Positions 1-9,224 of a stretch of DNA of 64,000 bases are shown here, piece by piece (position 1 is the stretch's first letter; every line of letters begins with the position of its first letter). The DNA is from Ichthyocystis sparus. GTDB taxonomy: Bacteria > Pseudomonadota > Gammaproteobacteria > Burkholderiales > 2013Ark19i. The stretch is from assembly GCF_900078755.1 (NCBI RefSeq), contig NZ_FKIH01000003.1. The stretch is one strand, 5' to 3'. The notes below the pieces were generated by a model. That model saw only the letters and a program-made list of their open reading frames with translations. It was not told where the DNA came from and ran no database searches. The position numbers and the translations under genes are program-made.

Positions 1-1176
1 TTGAATTTATCCCGGGAATACCTTTACCTAATGCGTATGAAGTTCTTATGGTACGCCGCATACTACCGTGCTGTACCGGATAAGTGGTGGGTTAACTGCT
101 TCAAGGCTTTTGGTGTCATTTTCACCTACCATAAGAGTATTGACCCAGAAAAACTCTCTGGCCACCATAAGCTCTTTTTAAGAGAATTTATACACACTAT
201 TGTTTGCTCTATTTGCTCTTTTCAGTCACTAAATCCTGCTGAAATATTTATTGTAAACAATGTTTTGGCTGAAGTTTCTGCTGATGTCAAGTTAAGTAGT
301 GAGCCGTTGCCTTTTTGCAGGTTCTTTTTTAACTTAGATGAACCTGAGAAGAGCGTTCGTCCACTATCTGAGAAAAAACCAGATGAAAAGGTGGATTTTT
401 ATCTAGGCCTGGAAAATATTGGTGAAAGTATTGTAACGGCATTTGATGTTGCTGAATATCCAAGCATACTGGAGGTTCAAAAGAACCGGCTGATTAATTT
501 GCTAAAAATTCAATGGGGCGGATATGGTGAGAGTCGCCGTCTGCATGAGAGGCATGAGGCTGGTTTTGAGGCATTTGGAGTATTTGGCTATGAAAATATT
601 TTGGGGATCATAAAAACTAATCCAAGAGAATATTTATCCAAATTATCAGCTGATGTACTCTGGAAGGTTACCGATATGAGTGCCAGCAGTTTCGGGGTTG
701 TTATACCAGATTTGAGAGGTAGCCCCATTGTAATACACACAATTTTGGCTTTAGCATTGCCTAAAGCTATGTCTTGGCGTATCTGTTTAGTTAGACGTTT
801 TAAACGTACTGAAAACGATAGTGGTTTTATTGGAATAGAGGTGCTCTCTGCTCAACCTGCCGTAGCTTTTTTTGAGGGTAAGAAGGGAGATAGTCCGATA
901 GTTAAAAGAAATGTATTTTCTTTTCCTGACTATGACTCCCTTAAGGATAAGTTGGATGCCGTAAATAATGTATTTTTAATCCCTACTGATCTTACTAGTA
1001 AAGGTTTTGATTGTTCTCTAGTGTCCGTTATGAGTGGTGATTGTAATCAAAGCTTTGCTAAGAATGAAATTGAGGATGTTTTTTCTGAAACAACGCTAAT
1101 TCGCTGCTTTTCTTCTGATGATGGCAACTCCTCTACATTCCCGTCTGGTATTGATGATTGGTTTCTTGATAGCTAA
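1..1176 (+). CDS. Unrecognised protein, probably truncated at its N-terminus by the window edge
   Basis: The reading frame is open from the first base and ends with TAA at 1174-1176, giving at least 391 residues. The TTG at base 1 need not be the real start, so the protein may extend upstream. I do not recognise a family with confidence. It is soluble-looking, with no clear membrane segment or signal peptide. The N-terminal 100 residues are aromatic and helical in character (WYAAYYRAVPDKWW), an acidic/lysine linker lies near residues 115-135, and a mixed alpha/beta-looking region runs to about 350. The C-terminus is Ser/Asp-rich. The next gene, pmbA, is in the same direction after a gap of about 114 bp, so co-transcription is possible but not shown. 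Confidence 0.6.
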   Translation: MNLSREYLYLMRMKFLWYAAYYRAVPDKWWVNCFKAFGVIFTYHKSIDPEKLSGHHKLFLREFIHTIVCSICSFQSLNPAEIFIVNNVLAEVSADVKLSSEPLPFCRFFFNLDEPEKSVRPLSEKKPDEKVDFYLGLENIGESIVTAFDVAEYPSILEVQKNRLINLLKIQWGGYGESRRLHERHEAGFEAFGVFGYENILGIIKTNPREYLSKLSADVLWKVTDMSASSFGVVIPDLRGSPIVIHTILALALPKAMSWRICLVRRFKRTENDSGFIGIEVLSAQPAVAFFEGKKGDSPIVKRNVFSFPDYDSLKDKLDAVNNVFLIPTDLTSKGFDCSLVSVMSGDCNQSFAKNEIEDVFSETTLIRCFSSDDGNSSTFPSGIDDWFLDS

Positions 1177-1290
1177 AACACCTATGTTTAGTTACCGCTA
1201 AAAAATAATTACTGATCACAATTACTGCGTAAACTTCTTGAAATTGTTATGATCCTCTCCTTGCTGGTGTTTTGTGGATATGGGAGAGCT

Positions 1291-2646
1291 ATGTCTAAAG
1301 ATAAAGTAGAATGTGAATTTTCCATGAGTAGTCGTGATTTATCCGATCTATCAATGCATGTTTTAGATTTATGTAATTCTGAAGGTGCTACTCAGGCTGA
1401 TGTAGATGTATCAGAGTCATATGGTTTGTGTGTTGTCGTTCGCAATGGAGATAAGGAGACTGTAGAGTTTAATCGTGATAAGTCATGTTCTGTTACTGTA
1501 TACGTAGATAAGAAAAGAGGTTCTGCCTCAACGTCTGATTTTTCCGTTTCTTCAGTCGAACAAATGGTCAAAAAAGCTGCGTCGATTGCTCAGTACTCTG
1601 AAACTGATGAAGCTGCAGGCTTAGCTGATGAAGAAGAGCTGTTTAAAGGCACTGTTCCTGATTTATCTTTATTTCACCCATGGGAATTGACACCCGATAA
1701 AGCATCGGAGATTGCGTGTTACTGCGAAGATGCAGGATTGAGTTATAGTTCTGAGATCACCCAATCCGAGGGAGTCTCTGTTTCTACAGCACATAGCCAG
1801 TTTGTATCTGCAAACTCTGCTGGATTTCACGGGGGATATTCTTCATCTCGACATTTCTTATCTTGTTCTTTTTTGGCAGGATCTGGTGATAAAAAGCAGA
1901 GGGATGGCTGGTTTTCATCACGTCGTGATTGGAAGGATCTTTCTGATCCTAGTGAGATTGGTGTATATGCCGCCAAACGAACGTTGTCCCATTTGGGTGC
2001 TAGGCAAGTTAAGACACAACAGGTGCCAGTGATTTTTGAGGCCCCCGTTGCTGTTAGTTTGTTGGGTAATTTGGCTGTTGCTTTGTCTGGACAGCAATTG
2101 TACCGGAAGACATCCTTCCTTAATGATTCTTGCGGGCAACAGATATTTCCAGATTTTGTGCAACTAGACGAAGATCCTTTTATACCCAAAGGGCTAGCTA
2201 GCTCTCCGTTCGATGATGATGGTGTTGCTACTTGCTCCAGGCGCATTATTGATAATGGTGTTTTGACCGGATATTTTCTTTCTGTGTATTCTGCACGCAA
2301 AATGGGCTTAAAAACCACTGGAAATGCCGGAGGAACTCATAATCTGTATTTATCAGATACTGGACAGTCCCTTGATGAGTTGATTGCTCTCATGGGTAGA
2401 GGTTTATTGATTACAGAATTGATAGGGTTTGGTGTTAATTACATAACTGGTGACTACTCTCGAGGAGCATCTGGTTATTGGGTAGAAAATGGTGTTATAC
2501 AGTTTCCAGTGCAAGAAGTGACCGTTGCGGCTAATTTAAAAGATATGTATCGTCGTATTGTAGCGATAGGTAATGATCGTGTGGTACGTGGGTCTAAGAC
2601 TTGTGGATCAATATTGTTGGATCAAATGACTGTCGCTGGATCTTGA
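1291..2646 (+). CDS. pmbA: Metalloprotease TldE/PmbA
   Basis: This is a member of the TldD/PmbA (TldE) family, about 451 residues, the usual family length. In other bacteria TldD and TldE form a heterodimeric metalloprotease that degrades unfolded peptides and matures some peptide natural products; TldE is the partner without the catalytic metal site. The C-terminal half is typical, with the segments GLKTTGNAGG and GDYSRGASGYWVENG leading into EVTVAANLKDM. An upstream in-frame ATG exists at 1249, but the ATG at 1291 follows a good SD (GGGAGAG) and gives the normal N-terminus MSKDKVE. A TATGAT hexamer at 1248-1253 could be a -10 element, which would also argue against the 1249 start. No tldD is seen in this window. 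Confidence 0.93.
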   Translation: MSKDKVECEFSMSSRDLSDLSMHVLDLCNSEGATQADVDVSESYGLCVVVRNGDKETVEFNRDKSCSVTVYVDKKRGSASTSDFSVSSVEQMVKKAASIAQYSETDEAAGLADEEELFKGTVPDLSLFHPWELTPDKASEIACYCEDAGLSYSSEITQSEGVSVSTAHSQFVSANSAGFHGGYSSSRHFLSCSFLAGSGDKKQRDGWFSSRRDWKDLSDPSEIGVYAAKRTLSHLGARQVKTQQVPVIFEAPVAVSLLGNLAVALSGQQLYRKTSFLNDSCGQQIFPDFVQLDEDPFIPKGLASSPFDDDGVATCSRRIIDNGVLTGYFLSVYSARKMGLKTTGNAGGTHNLYLSDTGQSLDELIALMGRGLLITELIGFGVNYITGDYSRGASGYWVENGVIQFPVQEVTVAANLKDMYRRIVAIGNDRVVRGSKTCGSILLDQMTVAGS

Positions 2647-2662
2647 TTTAGGGAATATTTCT

Positions 2663-3940
2663 ATGCCTACTGCTTTTGCTGCTCCTGTTTATGATGACGA
2701 AGTATGGGATTCTATTCGTCGAGAAGTTTTGCGACAATTTCAGCATTTAGAGTTAATCGCGTCTGAGAACTATACATATCCAGAAGTTATGGTAGCTCAG
2801 GGGTCGCAGCTAACTAACAAGTATGCTGAAGGCTATCCTGGTAAGCGTTACTATGGTGGATGTGAGTTTATTGATGAAGTTGAAACACTTGCTATTGAGC
2901 GATTAAAGACACTTTTCAATTGTTCGTATGCTAATGTCCAACCTCATTCTGGGTCTCAGGCTAATCAGGCAGTTTTCTATTCTGTGTTGGATCCGGGTGA
3001 TTGTGTGCTCGGTATGTCTTTATCCGATGGAGGGCATTTAACACATGGTTCTCCGGTTAACATATCCGGTCGTTATTTTAACGCTGTGTCGTATGGATTA
3101 GATCCAAAGACAGAGCTTATTGATTATGATCAAGTTGAGAAATTAGCGAAAGAGCATAAACCTAAACTAATAGTTTGTGGTGCTTCCGCTTACTCTCGTA
3201 TCATTGATTGGAACAGGTTTAGATATATTGCTGATGAAGTTGACGCGTATTTAATGGCAGATATTGCTCACGTTGCTGGTTTGATAGCTGCTAAGCAGTA
3301 CCCATCTCCAATTGGTATTGCAGATTTTATTACTTCTACTACCCATAAGACTCTTAGAGGACCTAGAGGTGGTGTTATCATGTCCTCGTCTGAGCACGAA
3401 AAAATGTTGAATTCTAATATTTTTCCAGGATTACAGGGAGGTCCATTGCCTCACGTTATTGCTGGCAAGGCCATAGCTTTTAAGAAAGCATTAACCGAAG
3501 AGTTTGTTGTTTATCAGAAGCAGGTTATAGAAAACGCAAGTATTTTAGCGGATGAATTTATAAAACACGGGTTTCGTGTTGTATCAGGCGGTACTGACTC
3601 ACATCTATTCCTAATTGATTTGAGGGGTGCAACTGATCTTACAGGTAAAGGTGTTGAGAAGTTATTGGGTCGTTGCTATATAACTATCAATAAGAATACT
3701 GTTCCTAATGATACTCAAAGTCCGTGGCAAACGTCGGGAATACGTCTTGGTACTCCAGCTTTGACTACTCGTGGTTTTGGTCCAGAAGAGATGGTAAAAG
3801 TTGCTAAACTAATCGTAGATGCTATAAATTCACCTGATGATGAAGTTGTTATTGGACGCATACGTGATGAAGTTTTATCCCTGTGCGGTCATTTTCCTGT
3901 ATATGACAATACAGGCGTTGAGTATTGTTCCGGGATGTAG
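2663..3940 (+). CDS. glyA: Serine hydroxymethyltransferase
   Basis: GlyA is the PLP enzyme that interconverts serine plus tetrahydrofolate with glycine plus 5,10-methylene-tetrahydrofolate, the main source of one-carbon units. The protein is 425 residues, slightly longer than the usual ~417. The PLP lysine is visible as K229 in STTHKTLRGPRGG, and the folate/substrate region near the N-terminus (LIASENYTYPEVMVAQGS, then GYPGKRYYGG) is intact. It follows pmbA by 16 bp and its stop is two bases before the nrdR start. The glyA-nrdR pairing is common in betaproteobacteria. No glycine riboswitch fits in the short upstream gap. Confidence 0.97.
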   Translation: MPTAFAAPVYDDEVWDSIRREVLRQFQHLELIASENYTYPEVMVAQGSQLTNKYAEGYPGKRYYGGCEFIDEVETLAIERLKTLFNCSYANVQPHSGSQANQAVFYSVLDPGDCVLGMSLSDGGHLTHGSPVNISGRYFNAVSYGLDPKTELIDYDQVEKLAKEHKPKLIVCGASAYSRIIDWNRFRYIADEVDAYLMADIAHVAGLIAAKQYPSPIGIADFITSTTHKTLRGPRGGVIMSSSEHEKMLNSNIFPGLQGGPLPHVIAGKAIAFKKALTEEFVVYQKQVIENASILADEFIKHGFRVVSGGTDSHLFLIDLRGATDLTGKGVEKLLGRCYITINKNTVPNDTQSPWQTSGIRLGTPALTTRGFGPEEMVKVAKLIVDAINSPDDEVVIGRIRDEVLSLCGHFPVYDNTGVEYCSGM

Positions 3941-3942
3941 GC

Positions 3943-4404
3943 ATGCATTGTCCGTTTTGCAATGGAGAAGATACACAGGTTTCCGATTCTCGTGTCGTTG
4001 CAGGTGGTTTGGTTGTTCGCCGTAGGCGCAGGTGTTCTGCATGTGGAAAGAGGTTTACTACTCATGAGCGTCTGAGTCAAAAATTTCCCCAGATTGTTAA
4101 AAGAAGTGGTATTCGTGAAGAGTACGATCGTAAAAAGTTGGAAGCTAGCATGCTCATTGCCTTGCGAAAGAGGTTGATTTCAGCTATACAGCTTGACGAA
4201 GCAGTTATGGAGATAGAATCTAGTTTGATCCATACTGGAGAAAGAGAGATATCATCCCGCTTTGTGGGTGAGCAGGTTATGCGCATGTTATTTATGTTAG
4301 ATAAGGTTGCGTGGGTACGGTTTGCATCTGTTTACTACAATTTCGACAATTTGCATGATTTTCAGGATTCTCTTACTAAACTTGGTGCGAGTGATAATTC
4401 TTAG
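3943..4404 (+). CDS. nrdR: Transcriptional repressor NrdR
   Basis: NrdR represses ribonucleotide reductase genes when its ATP-cone domain binds dATP/ATP. The protein is 153 residues. An N-terminal zinc ribbon has C3, C6, C31 and C34 (MHCPFC, then CSACGKRF), followed by the ATP-cone (roughly residues 46-136, beginning near QIVKRSGIREEYDRKKL). The frame is open to 3925, but the ATG at 3943 gives the canonical start MHCPFC and lies just after the glyA stop. Its likely target is in this window: two NrdR-box-like palindromes precede nrdA at 49100-49147. Confidence 0.97.
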   Translation: MHCPFCNGEDTQVSDSRVVAGGLVVRRRRRCSACGKRFTTHERLSQKFPQIVKRSGIREEYDRKKLEASMLIALRKRLISAIQLDEAVMEIESSLIHTGEREISSRFVGEQVMRMLFMLDKVAWVRFASVYYNFDNLHDFQDSLTKLGASDNS

Positions 4405-4434
4405 ATGGCTGGAACTTTTTAGGAGTAGCAATTT

Positions 4435-4998
4435 ATGGGTTCATCTCATTCTGGTTCTTTTTTTGCTAGGGCATTTTTGGCTATTAGTTTACTGATTTCT
4501 GCCTCAGAGCTACTTATTGCTTACCTTATGCAGCAGCGGTTATTTATTATGCCGTGTCCACTTTGTATTATTCAAAGATACATATTACTTCTTGTAGCTA
4601 TATTTAGTTTTGTTGCTTTTTTTTCCAAGGGTTGTATACGACTGATCTATATGTATATGGGCCTGCTTTCAGCATTTGCTGGTTTGTGTGCTGCGCTTTA
4701 TCAAGTGTATATTCAAATTTTTCCAGTTCAAGAAGAACAGTGCAGTGTGGCTGTTTCCAATTACTTAAACGATTTTTTTCTAGCAAGGTGGTTTCCGGAT
4801 TTATTTTTGTCAGCTGGTGATTGCTCTGTTATTCAGTGGAGGTTGTTTGGCGTTGTTACTATTCCTGAAATTTCTGCTTTCTTGTTTTTTACTATTACTG
4901 CGTTACTAAGTCTGTCCATTTCTTACTATAAGTCTGCAGGATGCAATTCTGATGGTGATAAATCAGGCGGATGTCATTCCCAATCTTGTAAGAATTGA
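4435..4998 (+). CDS. dsbB: Disulfide bond formation protein DsbB
   Basis: DsbB is the inner-membrane quinone reductase that re-oxidises DsbA. The 187-residue protein has four hydrophobic spans and both essential cysteine pairs: C41/C44 (PCPLC) in the first periplasmic loop and C103/C130 in the second, nearly identical spacing to E. coli DsbB. The ATG at 4435 has a good SD (AGGAG, 4421-4425). Two features are odd. A short C-terminal tail after the last membrane span carries three further cysteines (YKSAGCNSD..., GGCHSQSC), and the last 104 bp overlap the 3' end of ribD on the opposite strand. Its partner dsbA lies 1 kb away on the other strand. Confidence 0.95.
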   Translation: MGSSHSGSFFARAFLAISLLISASELLIAYLMQQRLFIMPCPLCIIQRYILLLVAIFSFVAFFSKGCIRLIYMYMGLLSAFAGLCAALYQVYIQIFPVQEEQCSVAVSNYLNDFFLARWFPDLFLSAGDCSVIQWRLFGVVTIPEISAFLFFTITALLSLSISYYKSAGCNSDGDKSGGCHSQSCKN

Positions 4999-6040
4999 TG
5001 AGATTGAATGATTTGGCGTCTGAGAGTTTTTCTACAGTCGTTTTTATCAAGGGACGAGATTCGTGTCCAAGTATTTTGCTACTTACGTAGCATAGCAGTT
5101 CATCGCATTCTTCGTGGTAGAAGCTAGAGCTAAGAGTGGTTCCTGCTTCTACTGTTATTTCGTTCATTTGCTCTTGTTTTCCTAAGTACTCTAGGAGAAA
5201 CTTTAGGTCTACATGTCCGTCCTTTTCTGGACATAAAACGGTTGATACCGATTTTTCTGATAATAGGGCCTGTTTTACACTATTTTTTAAGGTGTGGGCA
5301 ACTATTATCTTTCTTTTGGGAACACTAATGCACTTGGCAGATATCGGTATTTTTAGATTTGAGTCGAGAATTACCAATGTTGTTTGTCTTGTAGTTTCTA
5401 CATGACGGATGTTCATTAGTGGATCATCACTCAATACTGTCCCTATGCCCGTAATGATCCCACAGCTTCTAGCACGCCAATGATGGGCGTCTTTGCGAGA
5501 TTTTTCGTTGGTAATCCATTGGCTCTCTCCAGATGAAAGTGCTGTGCGTCCATCCAGAGAAAAAGCCATCTTCAACCTAATCCATGGCTTTCCATATAAC
5601 ATGCGTTTAAAAAAACCACAGTTTAGAGCTATAGCTTTGTCGGACAAGAGGCCAATTTGCGTCGTAATCTTACTGGAGCGTAGTTTCTCTATACTTTTTC
5701 CGCACACCAAAGGATTGGGGTCTAGTGATGATATAACTACTCTGCTAACTCCCCCCTCTATGATTCGATTTATGCACGGCGGAGTTAGTCCATGGTGATG
5801 GCAGGGCTCCAATGTTATGTAAAGAGTGGAATTAAATAGATGGCTTTTTTCTAGCTTATCTAGACAGTCAATTTCAGCATGTTTTTGCCCTGCGTATCTA
5901 TGACACCCTACGGATAAGACCTCACCACCCTTAACCAATACACAACCTACTCTGGGGTTTGGTGTTGATGTGTAAAGCCCCCCGTCTTCAGCCGCCGATA
6001 GGGCCAGATTCATATAGTTTACATCGGAATCCGAGAACAC
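4895..6040 (-). CDS. ribD: Bifunctional riboflavin deaminase/reductase RibD
   Basis: RibD carries out two consecutive steps of riboflavin synthesis: deamination of the pyrimidine intermediate by the N-terminal domain and NADPH-dependent reduction of the ribosyl side chain by the C-terminal domain. The deaminase zinc site is intact: H54-A-E56, C80 and C89 (EPCHHHGLTPPC). The reductase domain begins near residue 150 with GKPWIRLKMAFSLDGRTAL. The protein is 381 residues. I chose the GTG at 6040, four bases after the dsbA stop, because starting at the next ATG (6013) would cut into the first conserved helix. Co-transcription with dsbA is likely. The 3' end overlaps dsbB convergently by 104 bp. 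No FMN riboswitch is present. Confidence 0.95.
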   Translation of the reverse strand: MFSDSDVNYMNLALSAAEDGGLYTSTPNPRVGCVLVKGGEVLSVGCHRYAGQKHAEIDCLDKLEKSHLFNSTLYITLEPCHHHGLTPPCINRIIEGGVSRVVISSLDPNPLVCGKSIEKLRSSKITTQIGLLSDKAIALNCGFFKRMLYGKPWIRLKMAFSLDGRTALSSGESQWITNEKSRKDAHHWRARSCGIITGIGTVLSDDPLMNIRHVETTRQTTLVILDSNLKIPISAKCISVPKRKIIVAHTLKNSVKQALLSEKSVSTVLCPEKDGHVDLKFLLEYLGKQEQMNEITVEAGTTLSSSFYHEECDELLCYVSSKILGHESRPLIKTTVEKLSDAKSFNLINSYKIGNDIRLIYHHQNCILQTYSKKWTDLVTQ

Positions 6041-6044
6041 CCTG

Positions 6045-6692
6045 CTACTTTGCTTTGGCTATCTTCTCACTATTCTTTCTAGCCATCTTAATGGTTTCAT
6101 CTAGGGCCTTAAATAATTCACTCTCAGAACCTGCAGTTTCAATAGAAACAAGGTATCGTCCATCGACTACAAAAGATGGAACACCAGATATGTTATAATT
6201 TTTTACTAAAGCTTCACTTCTGCTTACCTTCGTAATAACTCCAAAAGAGTTAGCAGCTTTTTGATACTTGTCCCATGATACCCCGTTTTCTTCTAGGAAC
6301 TGTTTTAAAACATCAGCGTCATACAAATTGGTGTGTGATATATGCTGAGCTTCAAATATTTTCTTGTGTAGTCTAGACATTTGACCCAACTCTTGAAGCG
6401 AATAGTACAAAATTGCCATTCTCCTCCAGTAAGTATTGGTTACAGCAGGTATTATCTCCATCTTAACGTTTTTGGGGAGGCGATGGATCCACTCGTCTAG
6501 CTTAGGTTCCAACTGGTAACAGTGTGGACAGCTATACCAAAAGAATTCTTGAACGGTTACAACACCACGGTCAGTTTGCGATGGGTGAGGTACCAATGTG
6601 TACACATTAGCCTTAGAAAGCAGCGGTACCGCTAGCAAAACCGAAGTTGCCAAAAATCGCGACAGTCTTTTCGTGAATTTCAGAAGCATCAT
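6045..6692 (-). CDS. dsbA: Thiol:disulfide interchange protein DsbA
   Basis: DsbA introduces disulfides into exported proteins in the periplasm. A signal peptide covers about residues 1-28 (basic start, hydrophobic FLATSVLLAVPLL, then SKA). The thioredoxin-fold active site is C55-P-H-C58 (FFWYSCPHCYQ), and the cis-proline loop is seen as GVPSFVVDGRY. The mature length of about 190 residues is normal. The frame opens at 6716, but the ATG at 6692 has a strong SD (GGAGAG) four bases upstream and starts right before the signal sequence. The neighbours argS and the SPOR protein upstream match a conserved betaproteobacterial order. Confidence 0.96.
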   Translation of the reverse strand: MMLLKFTKRLSRFLATSVLLAVPLLSKANVYTLVPHPSQTDRGVVTVQEFFWYSCPHCYQLEPKLDEWIHRLPKNVKMEIIPAVTNTYWRRMAILYYSLQELGQMSRLHKKIFEAQHISHTNLYDADVLKQFLEENGVSWDKYQKAANSFGVITKVSRSEALVKNYNISGVPSFVVDGRYLVSIETAGSESELFKALDETIKMARKNSEKIAKAK

Positions 6693-6761
6693 ACGTCTCT
6701 CCTCTGCCAACAGCATGGGAAGGTTACCACAGCTCCAAATAGCTTGTCAGCAGTTGTGTGA

Positions 6762-7481
6762 TTAATAAGCAATTACTTTTGCGACTAATCCACTTAATTT
6801 TAGTTGTTTTTGTGCATCTTCAGCTTGTTTTTGATACGGGAAAGGACCTATACGTAGCTGATGCACAATGGTCTGCGAGCTTTGATCAATTTCGCTGTGT
6901 ATAGAAGAATGTATACCAGTTAAAGCCAGGCGAGTGCGTATGCTATCTGCTTTTTCTACAGAACGAAATGACCCAATTAGCACATAAAACGTGTGATTAG
7001 TGCCATCATATGATTCTTGAGCAGTATTTGTATCATTAGCTGTATCTTCAAGGGGAGCTGTTTCTCCGTTTTTGATAGTGTTGGGTTGATCAGAGGTGTC
7101 TTTATTGTTGTCTCCGTCGTTATTACTGTCTACAACCGGCTCTTCTTTATATGTTTTGTTCTTATTTTCATAGAAATTTATATGCTCAACAGGTGCTGCA
7201 GTTCCATAGTCAAGCTCCTCATTGTCATCCTCATCGGATGGAAATGATCTTCCACCTAGAACATCTACTCCCTGCACAAGACGAGCCGGGGTAGGATTGT
7301 TCTTAGCTTGATTATTGCTCACAATGTGTCCAACTACTTTTGTTAGGAATGGCAATTGGCTGAAATTTATGTATAGCGCAATCGTTAGGGCAACACCCAG
7401 GCCTAACAGAATGCCAATAAATAAAGCTACGACAGTGTTTCCGCTACGCTTGGATGTCTTATTGTATCGCCTGTGTTTCAT
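6762..7481 (-). CDS. SPOR-domain membrane protein (FtsN-like)
   Basis: This is a single-span inner-membrane protein of 239 residues. It has a short basic cytoplasmic tail (KHRRYNKTSKRSG), one transmembrane segment at about residues 15-38, a long low-complexity acidic linker rich in Asp, Asn and Thr, and a C-terminal SPOR domain (about 163-239, starting HTFYVLIGSFRS). SPOR domains bind denuded peptidoglycan glycan strands at division sites. Position between argS and dsbA is where betaproteobacteria carry an FtsN-like gene, so a divisome role is likely but inferred. I chose the ATG at 7481, seven bases after the argS stop, over a GTG at 7508 that would overlap argS. Confidence 0.88.
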   Translation of the reverse strand: MKHRRYNKTSKRSGNTVVALFIGILLGLGVALTIALYINFSQLPFLTKVVGHIVSNNQAKNNPTPARLVQGVDVLGGRSFPSDEDDNEELDYGTAAPVEHINFYENKNKTYKEEPVVDSNNDGDNNKDTSDQPNTIKNGETAPLEDTANDTNTAQESYDGTNHTFYVLIGSFRSVEKADSIRTRLALTGIHSSIHSEIDQSSQTIVHQLRIGPFPYQKQAEDAQKQLKLSGLVAKVIAY

Positions 7482-7488
7482 TATGCTA

Positions 7489-9168
7489 TCACATTTGCTT
7501 AGGTGCACTAATGCCGAGTATTTTAAATCCTGTCCTTAGCACTTGTTGGGTTGTCATCACTATACGCATGCGAATTGAACGCATTATGCTATCGTCAGAC
7601 AGGACGCGCTCCGCATTATAAAACCCATGAAATACCGCAGCTAGTTCTTTCAAGTAATGCGTTAGAGCATGAGGTGATAGTTCCTCACTACACTTTTTTA
7701 GAACATCAGGAAATTCAGCAATATGTACGAGTAGGACGCGTGATGTTGGTCCAAGCTCTGGGAGTTTAGTTACTTTGCCAAGGTCAAGTTGGATCATCCC
7801 TCTGCTATTGGCTTGATTTATGATGGCACAAGACCTAGCGTAGGCGTACTGAACGTAAAACACCGGGTTGTCTTCACTTTTTTTTAACGCCAGATCAACA
7901 TCTAGAAGCACTTCTGAGTCGGGCTTACGTGATGCCAGGAAGAATCTAGCAGCGTCTCTTCCTACCCAATTTACAAGGTCTCGCAGAGTTACGTAGTATC
8001 CAGAACGTTTGGAAATCTTAACCTCCTTGCCGTTACGAAAAACCTTGACCATGCTGTGCAGCAAAAACAACGGGTAATCTTCAGGTATACCACACCTAAG
8101 TCCCTGTAGTCCCGCCCTAACCCTAGCCGTAGTGCCATGATGATCAGTGCCCTGAACGTTTATGGCTTTTATAAAACCTCTTTCCCACTTTCTTAGGTGA
8201 TAAGCAATATCCGGAACAAAGTAAGTAAACGAACCATCACTCTTACGCATAACACGGTCTTTGCTGTCATTATACTTGGTAGAGCTAAGCCATAAAGCTC
8301 CTTCATGTTCATACGTCTCGTTTTGTTCAGTTAACCTATTAATAATCCTATCAACTGTTCCATCTTTATAAAGTGAAGATTCTAGGTAGAACTGGTCGAA
8401 GTGGATGCCAAATAAATCTAAATCATCTTGCTGCTCCTTCCGTAAAAAGGACACCGCAAAGTTGCAAATGGCCTCTGTGTCTTCCTGATCTCTCTTCCCA
8501 GTGCATATTTTACCGTCTATTTCTACATTAGCACCTTCCATGTAGCTTTTTGCAATTTCAAATACATAGTCACCTCTATAACCATCTTTGGGCCATTTAT
8601 CATCATCAGGTGATATTCCATTAATACGTGCCTGTACCGATGCAGTCAGGCTGTTAATTTGGTTTCCAGCATCGTTGTAGTAAAATTCCTTGTGTACATC
8701 CCATCCTTGCGTTGAGAGTATATTAGTCAGGATGTCTCCTATGGCTCCCTGTCTGCCATGGCCCACGTGTAGAGGACCGGTTGGGTTGGCCGATACAAAT
8801 TCAACAATTATTTTCCCCTTTTTTTCGTTCGAGTATCCGTAATAATCCTGCTTATCTTCTACGAAGTTCATTAATTCCAAGAATGCATGACAAGAAAGCC
8901 TAATGTTTATGAAGCCGTTTGCAACCACAGATACGGATCCTACAACATTGTTTTCGGATATATTTTTGACTATGTTTTCTGCTATAGATTTAGGCGATTG
9001 CTTAAGCTGTTTGGCAAGTCGCAGTGCAACGGCCGAACTTATATCACCCCAAGAAGGATCCTTAGGGCGTTCCAAGATGTGTTCTTCAGATACACTACTT
9101 CCTGGGTAAGCTGTAAGCAACGCATCACGTACGATAGGCGCTACAGCCTTCTTCAACGGATTAATCAT
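7489..9168 (-). CDS. argS: Arginyl-tRNA synthetase
   Basis: ArgS charges tRNA-Arg. The class I signatures are present: the HIGH-type motif HVGHG at about residue 134 in ANPTGPLHVGHGRQ, and the KMSKS-type motif as KISKRSG in the C-terminal half. An N-terminal Add-1 tRNA-binding domain precedes the catalytic core, and a DALR anticodon-binding domain forms the C-terminus (YVQYAYARSCAI through HGFYNAERVL). The length, 559 residues, is normal. I placed the start at ATG 9168 (MINPLKKAV), as the four-residue extension to 9180 has no support. It heads a likely operon with the SPOR gene, dsbA and ribD. Confidence 0.96.
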   Translation of the reverse strand: MINPLKKAVAPIVRDALLTAYPGSSVSEEHILERPKDPSWGDISSAVALRLAKQLKQSPKSIAENIVKNISENNVVGSVSVVANGFINIRLSCHAFLELMNFVEDKQDYYGYSNEKKGKIIVEFVSANPTGPLHVGHGRQGAIGDILTNILSTQGWDVHKEFYYNDAGNQINSLTASVQARINGISPDDDKWPKDGYRGDYVFEIAKSYMEGANVEIDGKICTGKRDQEDTEAICNFAVSFLRKEQQDDLDLFGIHFDQFYLESSLYKDGTVDRIINRLTEQNETYEHEGALWLSSTKYNDSKDRVMRKSDGSFTYFVPDIAYHLRKWERGFIKAINVQGTDHHGTTARVRAGLQGLRCGIPEDYPLFLLHSMVKVFRNGKEVKISKRSGYYVTLRDLVNWVGRDAARFFLASRKPDSEVLLDVDLALKKSEDNPVFYVQYAYARSCAIINQANSRGMIQLDLGKVTKLPELGPTSRVLLVHIAEFPDVLKKCSEELSPHALTHYLKELAAVFHGFYNAERVLSDDSIMRSIRMRIVMTTQQVLRTGFKILGISAPKQM

Positions 9169-9188
9169 GGCAAGGAGCAAAAGTCCAA

Positions 9189-9206
9189 AATGATCAAACG
9201 ATCATT
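9189..9206 (-). terminator. Small inverted repeat between gltX and argS
   Basis: Seven-base arms (AATGATC / GATCATT, 9189-9195 and 9200-9206) flank a four-base loop in the 56-bp gap between the gltX stop and the argS start. Read on the minus strand it is followed only by a short T run (TTGG), so it is a weak terminator candidate and could instead be an operator. Confidence 0.25.
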
Positions 9207-9224
9207 ATTCTAGCACATTGATGT

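Noticed and set aside
1827..2318. Antisense ORF of 163 codons in pmbA
   Set aside because: No recognisable protein, and the sense frame is a conserved protease family along the whole length.
6041..6044. FMN riboswitch controlling ribD
   Set aside because: Only four bases separate dsbA and ribD; there is no room for a riboswitch.
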